DNA of 64,000 nucleotides. Origin: Agrobacterium tumefaciens (GTDB taxonomy: Bacteria; Pseudomonadota; Alphaproteobacteria; Rhizobiales; Rhizobiaceae). Shown piece after piece: positions 27,025 to 35,914 of this stretch. The notes beneath the pieces were generated by a model that was not told the origin of the DNA, ran no database searches, and saw nothing but the letters and a program-made list of their open reading frames with translations. The stretch lies in the NCBI RefSeq assembly GCF_005221325.1, contig NZ_CP039891.1, positions 62,001-126,000 of the forward strand, in the 5' to 3' direction. The translations under genes were made by a program, and so were the position numbers. The first letter of the stretch is position 1, and each line of letters begins with the position of its first letter.

Positions 27025-28367
27025 TCCAGACGTCCGTCAAGCGTTTGCCAATTGAAAACGGAGTCTCGGGCTGGGAGGCGATCAGTACGAGGCCTTTTCC
27101 CATTCGCAGTCTCGAAGGCAACGTGACTGCGGACTGGCTAATCGTCGGCGCGGGTTTTGCGGGCCTTTCTGCCGCCCGCCGCCTGTTGCAGCTTCGTCCC
27201 GACGACAAGATCGTTATTCTGGATGCGAGCGAAGTGGGAAAAGGCGGTTCGGGAAGAAACTCTGGTTTCATGATCGACGTTCCTCACAACCTGTCGTCCG
27301 GGGAATATTCGACCGGCACGACTGACGACACCCGCGTGGAAATGGCACAGAACCGTACCGCCATTGCCTTTGCGACGCAGGCCGCGGCGGAATACGGGAT
27401 GTCAAGCGAGACTTTCGATCCGTCGGGCAAGATCAATGCCGCTGCCACCGAGCACGGTCTGACACTAAACAGGGATTTCGGCAGATCCCTGACGAAAGCG
27501 GGCGAAAAGCACCGTTTCCTCGACGCCGTGCAAATGCGCGACATAACCGGGACCGATTTCTACCTTGGCGGCATTTACACGCCGGGCGCCGTCCTCATCC
27601 AACCCGCCGACTACATCAGGAACTTCGCGGCCGGTCTGTGTCGCCAGGCCGATATCTTCGAGCGCTCACCCGTCAAATCCCTCATACGCGAAAACGGCGT
27701 CTGGAAAGCTTCGTCGCCGCAAGGCAGTGTTTCGGCACCAAAGGTCATCCTGGGCGTCAACGGCCATATCAACGACTTCGGTCATTTCAACGGCCGCCTG
27801 ATGCATTTCTTCGGTTATGCTTCGATGACGGAGCCGTTCCAGGCTGACGATTTCGGGAGGAGAGCAAGCGGGTGTGATCGATGGGCTCTGCTGCCGGCCG
27901 ACCCGATGGGCGCAACTGTTCGAAAAATCACGTCGAACGGCCAGTCGCGCATCGCCCTGCGCACCAAATGGACCTACGACACCACCCTGAAGCTGACGGA
28001 TAAGCGTCTGCGGAAAATGGCGCGGGAACATCGCTCGTCGCTGGACAAGCGTTTCCCCGGATTAAAGGATTTGCCTTTCGAATATTGCTGGGCAGGCCGC
28101 ATATGCCTCACCCGCAACCACGTGCCCGCCTTCGGCGAGGTGGAGGAAGGGCTTTACTCTGCTTGCTGCGAGAACGGGCTTGGCACGGTGAAAAGCACGC
28201 TGGCTGGCATGTTGACGGCCGAACTCGCCACGGGAAGCACCTCCTCGCATTTGAAGGAATTCATGGATCACGCGAAGCCGAGCAGGCTTCCGCCTGAGCC
28301 TTTCACATGGCTTGGCGCCAACGCCGTGATCCGTTGGCAGGAATTGCGTGCAGGCCGCGAGGGATGA
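27021..28367 (+). CDS. FAD-dependent amine/D-amino-acid oxidoreductase (DAO family)
   Basis: 448 residues, starting in an ATGA overlap with the ALDH stop. The FAD-binding GxGxxG is VGAGFAGLSAARR near residue 42, with the next strand ending in ILDASEVGKGGSGRNSGFM, the conserved DAO/PuuB loop. The late ENGLGTVKSTLAG block contacts the cofactor. Relatives oxidise gamma-glutamylputrescine, glycine betaine derivatives or D-hydroxyproline. Pairing with a PuuC-like ALDH favours an amine substrate; pairing with the racemase-like gene favours an imino acid. Confidence 0.9.
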   Translation: MIQTSVKRLPIENGVSGWEAISTRPFPIRSLEGNVTADWLIVGAGFAGLSAARRLLQLRPDDKIVILDASEVGKGGSGRNSGFMIDVPHNLSSGEYSTGTTDDTRVEMAQNRTAIAFATQAAAEYGMSSETFDPSGKINAAATEHGLTLNRDFGRSLTKAGEKHRFLDAVQMRDITGTDFYLGGIYTPGAVLIQPADYIRNFAAGLCRQADIFERSPVKSLIRENGVWKASSPQGSVSAPKVILGVNGHINDFGHFNGRLMHFFGYASMTEPFQADDFGRRASGCDRWALLPADPMGATVRKITSNGQSRIALRTKWTYDTTLKLTDKRLRKMAREHRSSLDKRFPGLKDLPFEYCWAGRICLTRNHVPAFGEVEEGLYSACCENGLGTVKSTLAGMLTAELATGSTSSHLKEFMDHAKPSRLPPEPFTWLGANAVIRWQELRAGREG

Positions 28368-28446
28368 TCCGTCGCCGCGCAATGGGGAGACCGCGCTTAG
28401 GCGTCAGGCTTCAACGATAATGGGAACGTAAAACTAGGAGCGAAAA

Positions 28447-29298
28447 ATGAGGACTTTGTGGAAGGCACTATGCGCAGCGGCAATGGTCGGAATAACGGCC
28501 CTGTCGGCACATGCAGAAGAAAAAACCATCACGATCGGTACGATGTCCTGGGAAGACCTTACACCGATCACGGGCATCACCAAGAAGGTGCTCGAAGATT
28601 CCGGTTATACCGTGAAAGTCGTACCCTTCTCCGAATGGGGCATTGCCTATGCGGCTCTGAGCAAGGGTGATGTCCAACTCCTTGCCTCGCAGACCGATTA
28701 TGTGGCGCAGGACTACTGGAACAAGAATAAGAAGCGGCTGGAAAAAATCTCACCCGTCTCGCACGGCCTATTCCAGGCCATCGCCGTTCCCAAATACGTC
28801 AGCATCGATTCCATCGACCAGCTGAACGAGAATGCCGACAAGTTCGGCGGTAAGATCGTCGGCATCGAGCCGGGTTCGGGCTTGATGAAGGATACTGCGA
28901 ACGCCGTCAAGGATTACGGCCTCAAACTTCAACTCGTTGAAGGCAGCACGGCCGCGATGACGGCAGCTCTCAAGTCGGCAACCGATCGCAAGGAGTGGAT
29001 TGCCGTCACGATCTGGGAACCGTCTTGGATGGCGCAGAAATACGACATCAAGTTCCTGAAGGACCCCAAGGGCGTATTCCCGCCGCCCCAGAGCTATTAC
29101 TGGGTCGGTCAGAAAGGCTTTTCGGCCGAGAACCCACATGCACGTGAAGTTATTGCCAGCGTCTACGTGCCACTTGCCGACATCACCTCGATCAACAGCG
29201 CCGTCAATGACGGAAAGACCATGGACGAGGCAATCAAGAGCTGGACCGACAGCCATGGTGACCTCCTGAAGCGCTGGGAAAACATCAAATCGGAATAA
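28447..29298 (+). CDS. ABC transporter substrate-binding protein, glycine betaine/proline type (OpuAC family)
   Basis: 283 residues, AGGAG before the ATG. Residues 1-23 form a clean signal peptide ending ALSAHA. The mature protein has the OpuAC/ProX layout: TITIGTMSWEDLTPIT, several Trp/Tyr residues suited to a quaternary-ammonium cation-pi cage (DYWNKNKKR, TIWEPSWMAQ, SYYWVGQKG). It delivers substrate in the periplasm to the two permeases encoded downstream. The cage suggests betaine-like or proline-like ligands, but the exact ligand cannot be read from sequence. Confidence 0.9.
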   Translation: MRTLWKALCAAAMVGITALSAHAEEKTITIGTMSWEDLTPITGITKKVLEDSGYTVKVVPFSEWGIAYAALSKGDVQLLASQTDYVAQDYWNKNKKRLEKISPVSHGLFQAIAVPKYVSIDSIDQLNENADKFGGKIVGIEPGSGLMKDTANAVKDYGLKLQLVEGSTAAMTAALKSATDRKEWIAVTIWEPSWMAQKYDIKFLKDPKGVFPPPQSYYWVGQKGFSAENPHAREVIASVYVPLADITSINSAVNDGKTMDEAIKSWTDSHGDLLKRWENIKSE

Positions 29299-29391
29299 AA
29301 CCGGAAGGCCGGGCTTTCGTGATGGCGGTCGCCCGGCCATTAAATTCACGAAAGAGAATGTCGGTAGAAAAGCCGGCGCGCGGGGAACGCG

Positions 29392-30483
29392 ATGACAACA
29401 TCAATACCTGATGCGAGCGAAGTCCTCATCGACTGCCAGTCCGTCTGGAAAATATTCGGAGCCCGGGCGAAATCTGCCGTCCAGGCGGTCAAGACGAAGG
29501 GCCTGTCGAAGAAACAGATTTTGTCGGAATACGATTGCGTTGTCGGTGTTTCCGATGCCAGTCTTCAAGTCCGACGCGGCGAGATATTCTGTATCATGGG
29601 ACTGTCGGGTAGCGGCAAGTCAACTCTGATACGCCTTCTCAACAGGTTAATCGAGCCGAGCCTTGGCAAGATTCTTGTCAAGGGCAAGGATATTTCGGCC
29701 CTGAACGCCGCCCAGTTGCGCGACATCCGCGCACGCCATATCGGAATGGTCTTCCAGAGCGTGGCACTTTTGCCGAACAGGACCGTACTGGACAATGCCG
29801 CCTTCGGTCTCGAGGTTAGGGGCGTCGGCAAAGAGGAGCGCTACAAGATCGCCCGGGCGGCGCTGGATAAGGTCGGCCTATCGGACTGGATGTCGCGATA
29901 TCCCTCCGAACTGTCGGGCGGCATGCAGCAACGCGTCGGGCTGGCGCGCGCCATCGCCGCCGATCCCGAGATCATCCTGATGGACGAGCCGTTCAGTGCG
30001 CTTGACCCGCTGATCCGCCGCCAGCTTCAGGACGAATTCCGCCAGCTCACCAAATCGCTTGGAAAATCCGCCGTGTTCATCACCCACGATCTCGAAGAGG
30101 CGATCCGCATTGGCGACCGGATCGCCATCATGAAGGACGGCGTCATCGTCCAGGTTGGCAATGCGGAGGAGATTGTCATGAAACCGGCGGACGACTATGT
30201 CGCCGAATTCGTCGCCGGTATTTCCAAAATTCATCTGGTCAAGGCTCATTCCGTCATGATCCCGGTATCCGACTACAAACACGATCAACCCTACTCCAAT
30301 ATCGACATGCTTTTGCGCACCACGCCGGAGGCGGACATCGCAGCACTGATCGAATTAACAATGCAGTCCGAGCAGGACGCGGTCGCCGTAATCGACGATG
30401 GACGGATTGCCGGTATAGTCACCACCCGGGGCCTGCTCCGCGGTGTTGCCGGCTGTCCGGTCGACCCGGCCGCAACCTTGTAG
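29392..30483 (+). CDS. ABC transporter ATPase, ProV-like
   Basis: 363 residues. Walker A GLSGSGKST near residue 70, Q-loop MVFQSVALLPNRTV, signature LSGGMQQRVG, Walker B EIILMDEPFSALDPL and the H-loop FITHDLEEA. The long N-terminal lead (about 50 residues with KIFG and a KTKG segment) and a C-terminal extension with a CBS-like pair (DAVAVIDDGRIAGIVTTRG) are typical of quaternary-amine transporters (QAT), where this region senses ionic strength or ligand. GGGGAA precedes the ATG. Energises the two permeases that follow. Confidence 0.93.
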   Translation: MTTSIPDASEVLIDCQSVWKIFGARAKSAVQAVKTKGLSKKQILSEYDCVVGVSDASLQVRRGEIFCIMGLSGSGKSTLIRLLNRLIEPSLGKILVKGKDISALNAAQLRDIRARHIGMVFQSVALLPNRTVLDNAAFGLEVRGVGKEERYKIARAALDKVGLSDWMSRYPSELSGGMQQRVGLARAIAADPEIILMDEPFSALDPLIRRQLQDEFRQLTKSLGKSAVFITHDLEEAIRIGDRIAIMKDGVIVQVGNAEEIVMKPADDYVAEFVAGISKIHLVKAHSVMIPVSDYKHDQPYSNIDMLLRTTPEADIAALIELTMQSEQDAVAVIDDGRIAGIVTTRGLLRGVAGCPVDPAATL

Positions 30484-30493
30484 GGGGGATGTC

Positions 30494-31342
30494 ATGGACA
30501 CCTCCGCCATTACAGACAGCTTCGACGAACATATTGACGACGCACTCAACTGGATCGGAGACAATGCCGCGTGGCTGTTCGATTCTATCCGGACCGTGCT
30601 GGAAGGCGCGTATGACGGTGTCCTCTGGCTGGCGCAGCTTCCACCGTTTTACGTGATTGCCCTGCTCGCAGCCCTTCTCGGATGGCGATTGATGAACGGC
30701 AGGGCCGGTCTTTTGACGGGTATCGCCATGCTGGGCTGCGCTGTCATGGGTCTATGGGCCGAAACCATGAGCACGCTGGCACTTGTCATCACCGCCACAT
30801 TTATGGCGCTGATGATCGGAATTCCGCTTGGCGTTTTGGCAGGCTTCGTCAAGACCTTCGACAAAATCGTGGAACCGGTGCTCGATCTGGTCCAGACCCT
30901 GCCGCCCTATATCTACCTTTTACCAGCCATCGCTCTGATGGGATACGGTCCTGCGACCGCGCTTCTCGCCACCGTCATCGTCGCCGTGCCGCCTGCGATC
31001 CGGCTGACTTCGCTTGGCATTCGCAGAACGCCTCATGAGTTCATTGAACTGGGACAAGCGAGCGGCCTGACGCCCTGGCAGATGTTCGTGAAGATCAGGT
31101 TGCCGTTCGCAATCCCGAGCGTCATGGCCGGGATCAACCAGAGCTTAATGATGGCATTCGGCATGGTCGTCATCGCCGGCATCGTTGGCTCCGGCGGGCT
31201 TGGCGAAACCATCTACGGCGCCGTAAGAACACTGGATATCGCCACCTCCATCAACGCCGCCATTGCCATTGTGATTCTTACTATGGTGATAGACCGACTG
31301 ACGCAAAGTGCGGCACGCCGCAACACGGGAGGGATATCATGA
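30494..31342 (+). CDS. ABC transporter permease 1, ProW-like
   Basis: 282 residues from the ATG at 30494, which follows GGGGGGAT; the earlier start at 30443 would overlap the ATPase gene. About six hydrophobic segments; the EAA-type loop is seen in ELGQASGLTPWQMFVKIRLPFA, shortened here to its ends ELGQAS and IRLPFA. Starts ten bases after the ATPase stop and overlaps the second permease in an ATGA. Confidence 0.92.
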   Translation: MDTSAITDSFDEHIDDALNWIGDNAAWLFDSIRTVLEGAYDGVLWLAQLPPFYVIALLAALLGWRLMNGRAGLLTGIAMLGCAVMGLWAETMSTLALVITATFMALMIGIPLGVLAGFVKTFDKIVEPVLDLVQTLPPYIYLLPAIALMGYGPATALLATVIVAVPPAIRLTSLGIRRTPHEFIELGQASGLTPWQMFVKIRLPFAIPSVMAGINQSLMMAFGMVVIAGIVGSGGLGETIYGAVRTLDIATSINAAIAIVILTMVIDRLTQSAARRNTGGIS

Positions 31343-32196
31343 GCCCAGAAACAGTCTGGTTTTCTCCGGGCGCCTATCTCGCCCCTGTGGTGGATTGGTT
31401 GAACGCCCATTTCCATCCCCTCTTCGACATCGCGACCAAGATCATTGAAGCGGTTCTCGGAAGCATCGAATCAGCTCTTCTCTATCTTCCCTTCTATGCG
31501 GTCATCCTGATTTTCGTCGCCCTGGCTGTAGCCGTCATCAATATCCGTGTGGCAGTAACAAGCGCGATTGCCTTGTCGTTCTGCGCCGTATCCGGTCTTT
31601 GGGAAGCCTCGATGCAGACGCTTGCCCTCGTAACGATGTCGGTGTGTATCTCAGTGCTGATTGCCTTTCCCCTGGGTATTCTGGCCTCCCGGCATCGCAC
31701 GTTCGAGGCGACTATCCGTCCGGTACTGGACATCATGCAGACGGTCCCGCCCTGGGTTTATCTGATCCCTGCCGTGATGATCTTTAGCCTCGGCCGGGTC
31801 CCGGCGATCATCGCCACGATCATCTACGGTATACCGCCGATGCTTCGGCTGACGACGCTTGCGTTCAACCAGATACCGAAAGACCTTCTGGAACTCGGGC
31901 AGGCTACCGGCGCATCGCCGCGCTCCATCCTGCTCAAGATCGAAATTCCGGCAGCAACGCCCACGCTGCTCGTCGGGCTGAACCAGTGCATTCTTCTGTC
32001 TCTAGCCATCGTCGTTCTTGCCGGTCTGGTCGGCGCGGGCGGTCTGGGCGCCGAGGTCACACGCGGGCTGACGCGCATGGAAATGGGCCTTGGGCTCAGG
32101 GCCGGACTGGCGATCGTTGCGGTCGCTATCTTCCTGGACCGGCTGTCGCGCGGCGCATTACAGCAAAGTCGTGCGCCGGTCGGGGCAAGTAGCTGA
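31339..32196 (+). CDS. ABC transporter permease 2, ProW-like
   Basis: 285 residues with about six membrane segments. The EAA loop ELGQATGASPRS...LKIEIPAATP is conserved, and QTVPPWVYLIPAVM matches the first permease (QTLPPYIYLLPAIA), so the two are paralogues forming a heterodimer. Two separate permease genes are seen in several rhizobial QAT systems. The start overlaps the previous stop (ATGA), and the next gene begins 20 bases after the stop. Confidence 0.92.
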   Translation: MSPETVWFSPGAYLAPVVDWLNAHFHPLFDIATKIIEAVLGSIESALLYLPFYAVILIFVALAVAVINIRVAVTSAIALSFCAVSGLWEASMQTLALVTMSVCISVLIAFPLGILASRHRTFEATIRPVLDIMQTVPPWVYLIPAVMIFSLGRVPAIIATIIYGIPPMLRLTTLAFNQIPKDLLELGQATGASPRSILLKIEIPAATPTLLVGLNQCILLSLAIVVLAGLVGAGGLGAEVTRGLTRMEMGLGLRAGLAIVAVAIFLDRLSRGALQQSRAPVGASS

Positions 32197-32215
32197 CGGA
32201 ACGAAAGGAAAGATC

Positions 32216-33214
32216 GTGCGACACAGCTTCTTCTGCATCGACAGTCATACCTGCGGCAATCCCGTCCGCCTCGTCGCTGGCGGTGGCCCCCTTCTGCCGC
32301 ATCTGCCGATCTCCGAGCGGCGCGAGCTGTTTATTCGGGACCACGATTGGGTAAGAAGGTCCCTGATGTTCGAACCGCGCGGCCATGACATTATGTCAGG
32401 CGCGATCATCTATCCAGCCTATCGCGAGGATTGCGATTTCGCGGTCCTCTTCATCGAGGTTAGCGGTTGCCTACCCATGTGTGGGGCCGGTACGATCGGT
32501 CTGGTGACCGCAGGCATCGAGGAAGGCCTAATCAAACCGCGGATCGAGGGACAACTTTCCATTGAGACCCCGGCCGGCCGGGTGGATATTCTCTACGAGA
32601 AACCCGGCGCGTTCGTGGAATCGGTGCGCATGTTCAACGTGCCGAGCTATCTTCACGCCGCAGACGTCGCCGTCGATCTTCCGGGCTTCGGGGGTCTCGT
32701 CGTGGATATTTCCTATGGGGGAAATTATTACGCAGTCATTGAACCGCAGCAATCGTGGTCGGGACTTGATGGGATGTCTGCCGGCGGAATAGTCGATCTC
32801 AGCGTAAAGTTACGCGAAGCGCTGGCAGAAATCTGCAATCCGCACCATCCGGACGATGCCAGGATCAACGGAGTTCACCACGCTCTCTGGTGTGATAAAC
32901 CGACAAGCGACGCGGCAGATGGTCGTGGGGCTGTGTTCTACGGCGACAAGGCCATCGATCGCTCCCCGGGCGGGACTGGTACCTCAGCCAGAATGGCCCA
33001 GCTTTACGGCAAGGGGCGGCTGAAGGTAGGCCAACCCTTCCGTCAGGAAAGTATTATCGGCACTGTGTTCGAAGGGCGGATCGAAGACGAAGTCCCGGTT
33101 GGTCCGTTTAAGGGCATCAAGCCGAGCGTTGGGGGGTGGGCCCGGATCACCGGGCATAATACTATCTTCGTGGATGATCGGGACCCTCTCGCGCATGGCT
33201 TTCAGATCAGATAG
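32216..33214 (+). CDS. Proline racemase/hydroxyproline epimerase family protein with altered active site
   Basis: 332 residues from a GTG with AAAGGA upstream, the normal length. The start RHSFFCIDSHTCGNPVR and end NTIFVDDRDPLAHGF match 4-hydroxyproline 2-epimerases closely. The first catalytic Cys is kept (Cys89 in LPMCGAGTIG), but the His that follows CG in epimerases is Ala91, and the second catalytic Cys (SPCGTGTS in the family) is Gly252, codon GGC. Cys/Cys members epimerise and Cys/Thr members dehydrate 3-hydroxyproline; Cys/Gly fits neither. The protein may be a changed-function enzyme or inactive. Last gene of the operon. Confidence 0.85.
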   Translation: MRHSFFCIDSHTCGNPVRLVAGGGPLLPHLPISERRELFIRDHDWVRRSLMFEPRGHDIMSGAIIYPAYREDCDFAVLFIEVSGCLPMCGAGTIGLVTAGIEEGLIKPRIEGQLSIETPAGRVDILYEKPGAFVESVRMFNVPSYLHAADVAVDLPGFGGLVVDISYGGNYYAVIEPQQSWSGLDGMSAGGIVDLSVKLREALAEICNPHHPDDARINGVHHALWCDKPTSDAADGRGAVFYGDKAIDRSPGGTGTSARMAQLYGKGRLKVGQPFRQESIIGTVFEGRIEDEVPVGPFKGIKPSVGGWARITGHNTIFVDDRDPLAHGFQIR

Positions 33215-34039
33215 ACGCTTGCCGTGGTGGTAGATTGAACATGACGTCATCTGACACGGCTACCCGGGTTTACCGTCTGTCGTCGGCTTTGTCCGCGCAT
33301 TCAGTTATCGCCTTTGCGTTGTTCGTTGGCGCTCTGCGTTCCGGGCATCGTCATAAGATCAAGCAGCATTGGTCGTAGTACACTTTCACGCCGGGGCGAG
33401 AAACAACGAAATTAATATCCATCTGAAGATTGCATTGACTTTCACATGCTGCGGGAAACGCGTCTGAATTCGCGATAACTCTCAAACCCAAGAGAGATTG
33501 CCACCCGAACCACCGTCGACTCGGCGACAGAACAACGAGCAGCTTGGGAATTCGCCGTCGACAGGCGACGACTTCCGGGCAGGTGACAACAGTTCGCGGG
33601 ATTCGCCCTTGATGACAGGATAGCTGCAAAGCTTTGACCGCAAGCATGCTTCTCAAATCAAAAATTTCTTGGGCTTCGGAACTTTTACTTTCACTTCCCA
33701 TGGCGATTTTCCTTCCCTCGCCGATGACAAACTGAATGACGAAGTTTTCCAACATCTATGTGCTGACGGGACGCTGTCGGCCGACACGGATTCAATGGCA
33801 GCAGCTGCGATCGCCAGAGCGCTGCGAACATCAGCTCTAGTTGGTGCATTCCGGACGTACCGCTACGAGCCGCCTCGACTGACGAAGCGGGCTGTGCCGT
33901 GTGGGCCTGGACGAAGCGGTCCTCATCACGCCGCCAGAAATTGGGAATCTCGTCATTGTCTGCTTTCTGCATCAATGGGGCCACCGCTCTTCCTTGGCCA
34001 ACCTCAGCTGTCGATGTCTAGCTCCCTACAACCCTTAGT
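33215..34039. other. Intergenic region after the catabolic operon
   Basis: About 825 bases. Apart from the RpiR remnant described separately, open frames on both strands lack ribosome sites and recognisable domains. The stretch separates two unrelated, convergent operons and probably holds decayed DNA. Confidence 0.5.
33442..33600 (-). pseudogene. Remnant of an RpiR-family regulator (HTH part)
   Basis: Minus-strand translation gives SVAESTVVRVAISLGFESYREFRR, shortened here to its key parts: ESTVVR and LGFESYREFRR are the second and third helices of an RpiR HTH. A stop codon (33442-33444) follows after ten more residues and no SIS sugar-binding domain is found, so only a fragment is left. Confidence 0.5.
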
Positions 34040-35902
34040 TTACCACACGACAGGATGCGATTGGCCTGTGTTGACGTTGACAAGTCCTGACGGCACCTGG
34101 TCGCTTGGCGCGACGAATACCCAGCGCCAGGGCAGGCAAGTCAGGGTGGCGAATATCAGCGTTTCCGGAAAGCCCGGTTTCCAGATCTTGGTAGCGGAAG
34201 GCTCGTACATCCACTCGATCTTTTCCGCGGCTGAGTATAACTGCTGCATTTCTCGATCAAGTTCCTCTGCCGGGCGCGCCGTCATCAGGCCACCGATCTC
34301 GTAGCGTACCTCCGCTACGATCTCGCCCCGATGCACCAGCACCCATCCGCCGGCGATTTCCTGCAGGCGATTTACGGCCATCGCCATCGCACTGTCGGAG
34401 GAGCCCACCGTCCAGACGTTATGTGAATCATGGGCGACGGAGCAGGCAAGCGCCGTGTCCGGATCCGAAGGACCGCAGCCCAGCCAGAACATCGATGCCA
34501 GCTTTCCGGTGCCGTTATACCGGTCAACGATAGCGAATTTCGTGATCCTCCGCACCGTGTCTCGCAGCACCTCGCCGTTTTTAACGGCCAGTTCCATTGT
34601 CAGGAAATCCTGATTCCAGTGAAAGGGGCGCAGGAGCGCTGCTTGCACGGTGTAACGGCTGTCTGGAGCAGGAATGGCAAAGTCCGCTGCAGTCAGGAAG
34701 CGCCCGATCTTCATCGTATCGCTTGCCCATTCCGGCCAGGAAATGTCGGGTTGCGGTCCGAGATATTGCTTGCCTTCGGAAACGAGCAAGCCGTCTGCGT
34801 AAACGGCTGAGATGGAAACGGACTCCACGTCGTTGAGCAGCACGAGATCCGCGTAGCGGCCGGGTGTAATGCTGCCCACCCATGCGTCGATGCGCATATG
34901 TCTGGCCGGGTTGAGCGTGACACATTGAATGGCGGTTTCGGGCGGGACGCCGTGCTCGATCGCGGATCGAAGATTGTAGTCGCTAGCGCCTATTCTCAGC
35001 GTTTCCGAGGCACTGCGGTCATCCGTGGTAAAGGCGATATTGGACCAATCGGGAAGGCCGCGCTCAAGGAGGCCCGGCAAGACCTCGGGGAAATTATAGG
35101 GGCGGATCTCAATGAAGATGCCGCGGTTTATTTTCTCCCAGCCGTCCTCGAAACTCCAGATCTCATGATCGGAAGAGATACCGGACGCGGCGAAGGCACT
35201 GGTTTCATGCACCTCGACAAGACCTGCACCGTGTCCCTCGACAACGCCGCGCTGTTCGACCGTAGCACGGATCATTCCCCATATTCGCTCATAGGCGGGG
35301 TTTTGCGGATCCCAGACCGCCGGCCAGTCCATGACCTCGTCGAGACTGACCACGGACAGATCTCCCGTCAGGAAGCCGCGCTGCTCCTCATAGCCGTAAT
35401 GGCCGCCGGTGCTCTCCCATCCGCTCGGAGGCACTGCGGAGCCGGGCTGGATGAAGACCTTGTGTGGTACGCCATAACTGCGGGCCGTCTTCCAGAACGC
35501 CGTATTGTTGGGGCCGTCGACATTTGCGAATTCGTGGCTCGCCTCGCACGTCCAGGTGTTGCCTCTCGGCAGAACAAGGGCTGCCTCATATTCGGGCGTC
35601 AGGTGCGTGCTTTCGATGTGCTTGTGCACCTCGCCGAAGCCGGGAACGGCCGAAAGGTCCGGATAGTGTACTCGGCCGGCGACCTCCCCCTTGTATTGGC
35701 CGGCAGGGCCGACCCAGGCGATGCGCCGTCCCTTGACGACGATCTCCTGGTCAATAGCCCACATGCGCGTATGTACATTCAGCAGGCGGCCCACGCGGAT
35801 CACCAGATCCGCCGGTCTTTTGCCCAAGGCCACAAGGACGAGATCCTGGCGGATGGTGATATCGTCCTTTGCGCTGAGGATGAGGTCGTTTGGAAGGCTC
35901 AT
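34040..35902 (-). CDS. Adenine-deaminase-like amidohydrolase
   Basis: 620 residues, AAGGAG before the ATG. Amidohydrolase layout of bacterial adenine deaminase: the metal-binding HxH is in GEVHKHIEST near residue 93, a His in VVEGHGAG, then GISSDHE, TDDRSAS, and the late AHDSHNVWTVG motif. In typical adenine deaminases TDDR/K is followed by His and the HxH region reads HVHIES, so this is a divergent member and adenine is only a likely substrate. It is 12 bases behind the AzgA-like permease gene, which supports purine salvage or breakdown. Confidence 0.78.
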   Translation of the reverse strand: MSLPNDLILSAKDDITIRQDLVLVALGKRPADLVIRVGRLLNVHTRMWAIDQEIVVKGRRIAWVGPAGQYKGEVAGRVHYPDLSAVPGFGEVHKHIESTHLTPEYEAALVLPRGNTWTCEASHEFANVDGPNNTAFWKTARSYGVPHKVFIQPGSAVPPSGWESTGGHYGYEEQRGFLTGDLSVVSLDEVMDWPAVWDPQNPAYERIWGMIRATVEQRGVVEGHGAGLVEVHETSAFAASGISSDHEIWSFEDGWEKINRGIFIEIRPYNFPEVLPGLLERGLPDWSNIAFTTDDRSASETLRIGASDYNLRSAIEHGVPPETAIQCVTLNPARHMRIDAWVGSITPGRYADLVLLNDVESVSISAVYADGLLVSEGKQYLGPQPDISWPEWASDTMKIGRFLTAADFAIPAPDSRYTVQAALLRPFHWNQDFLTMELAVKNGEVLRDTVRRITKFAIVDRYNGTGKLASMFWLGCGPSDPDTALACSVAHDSHNVWTVGSSDSAMAMAVNRLQEIAGGWVLVHRGEIVAEVRYEIGGLMTARPAEELDREMQQLYSAAEKIEWMYEPSATKIWKPGFPETLIFATLTCLPWRWVFVAPSDQVPSGLVNVNTGQSHPVVW

Positions 35903-35914
35903 GGTGCGCGCTCC

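Noticed and set aside
33351..33755. 134-residue minus-strand frame over the RpiR remnant
   Set aside because: The RpiR helices are in a different frame from this open frame, so it is not the regulator and has no other support.
33669..34304. 211-residue plus-strand frame between the catabolic and deaminase operons
   Set aside because: No ribosome site, overlaps the 3' end of the deaminase gene by over 250 bases, and no motif.
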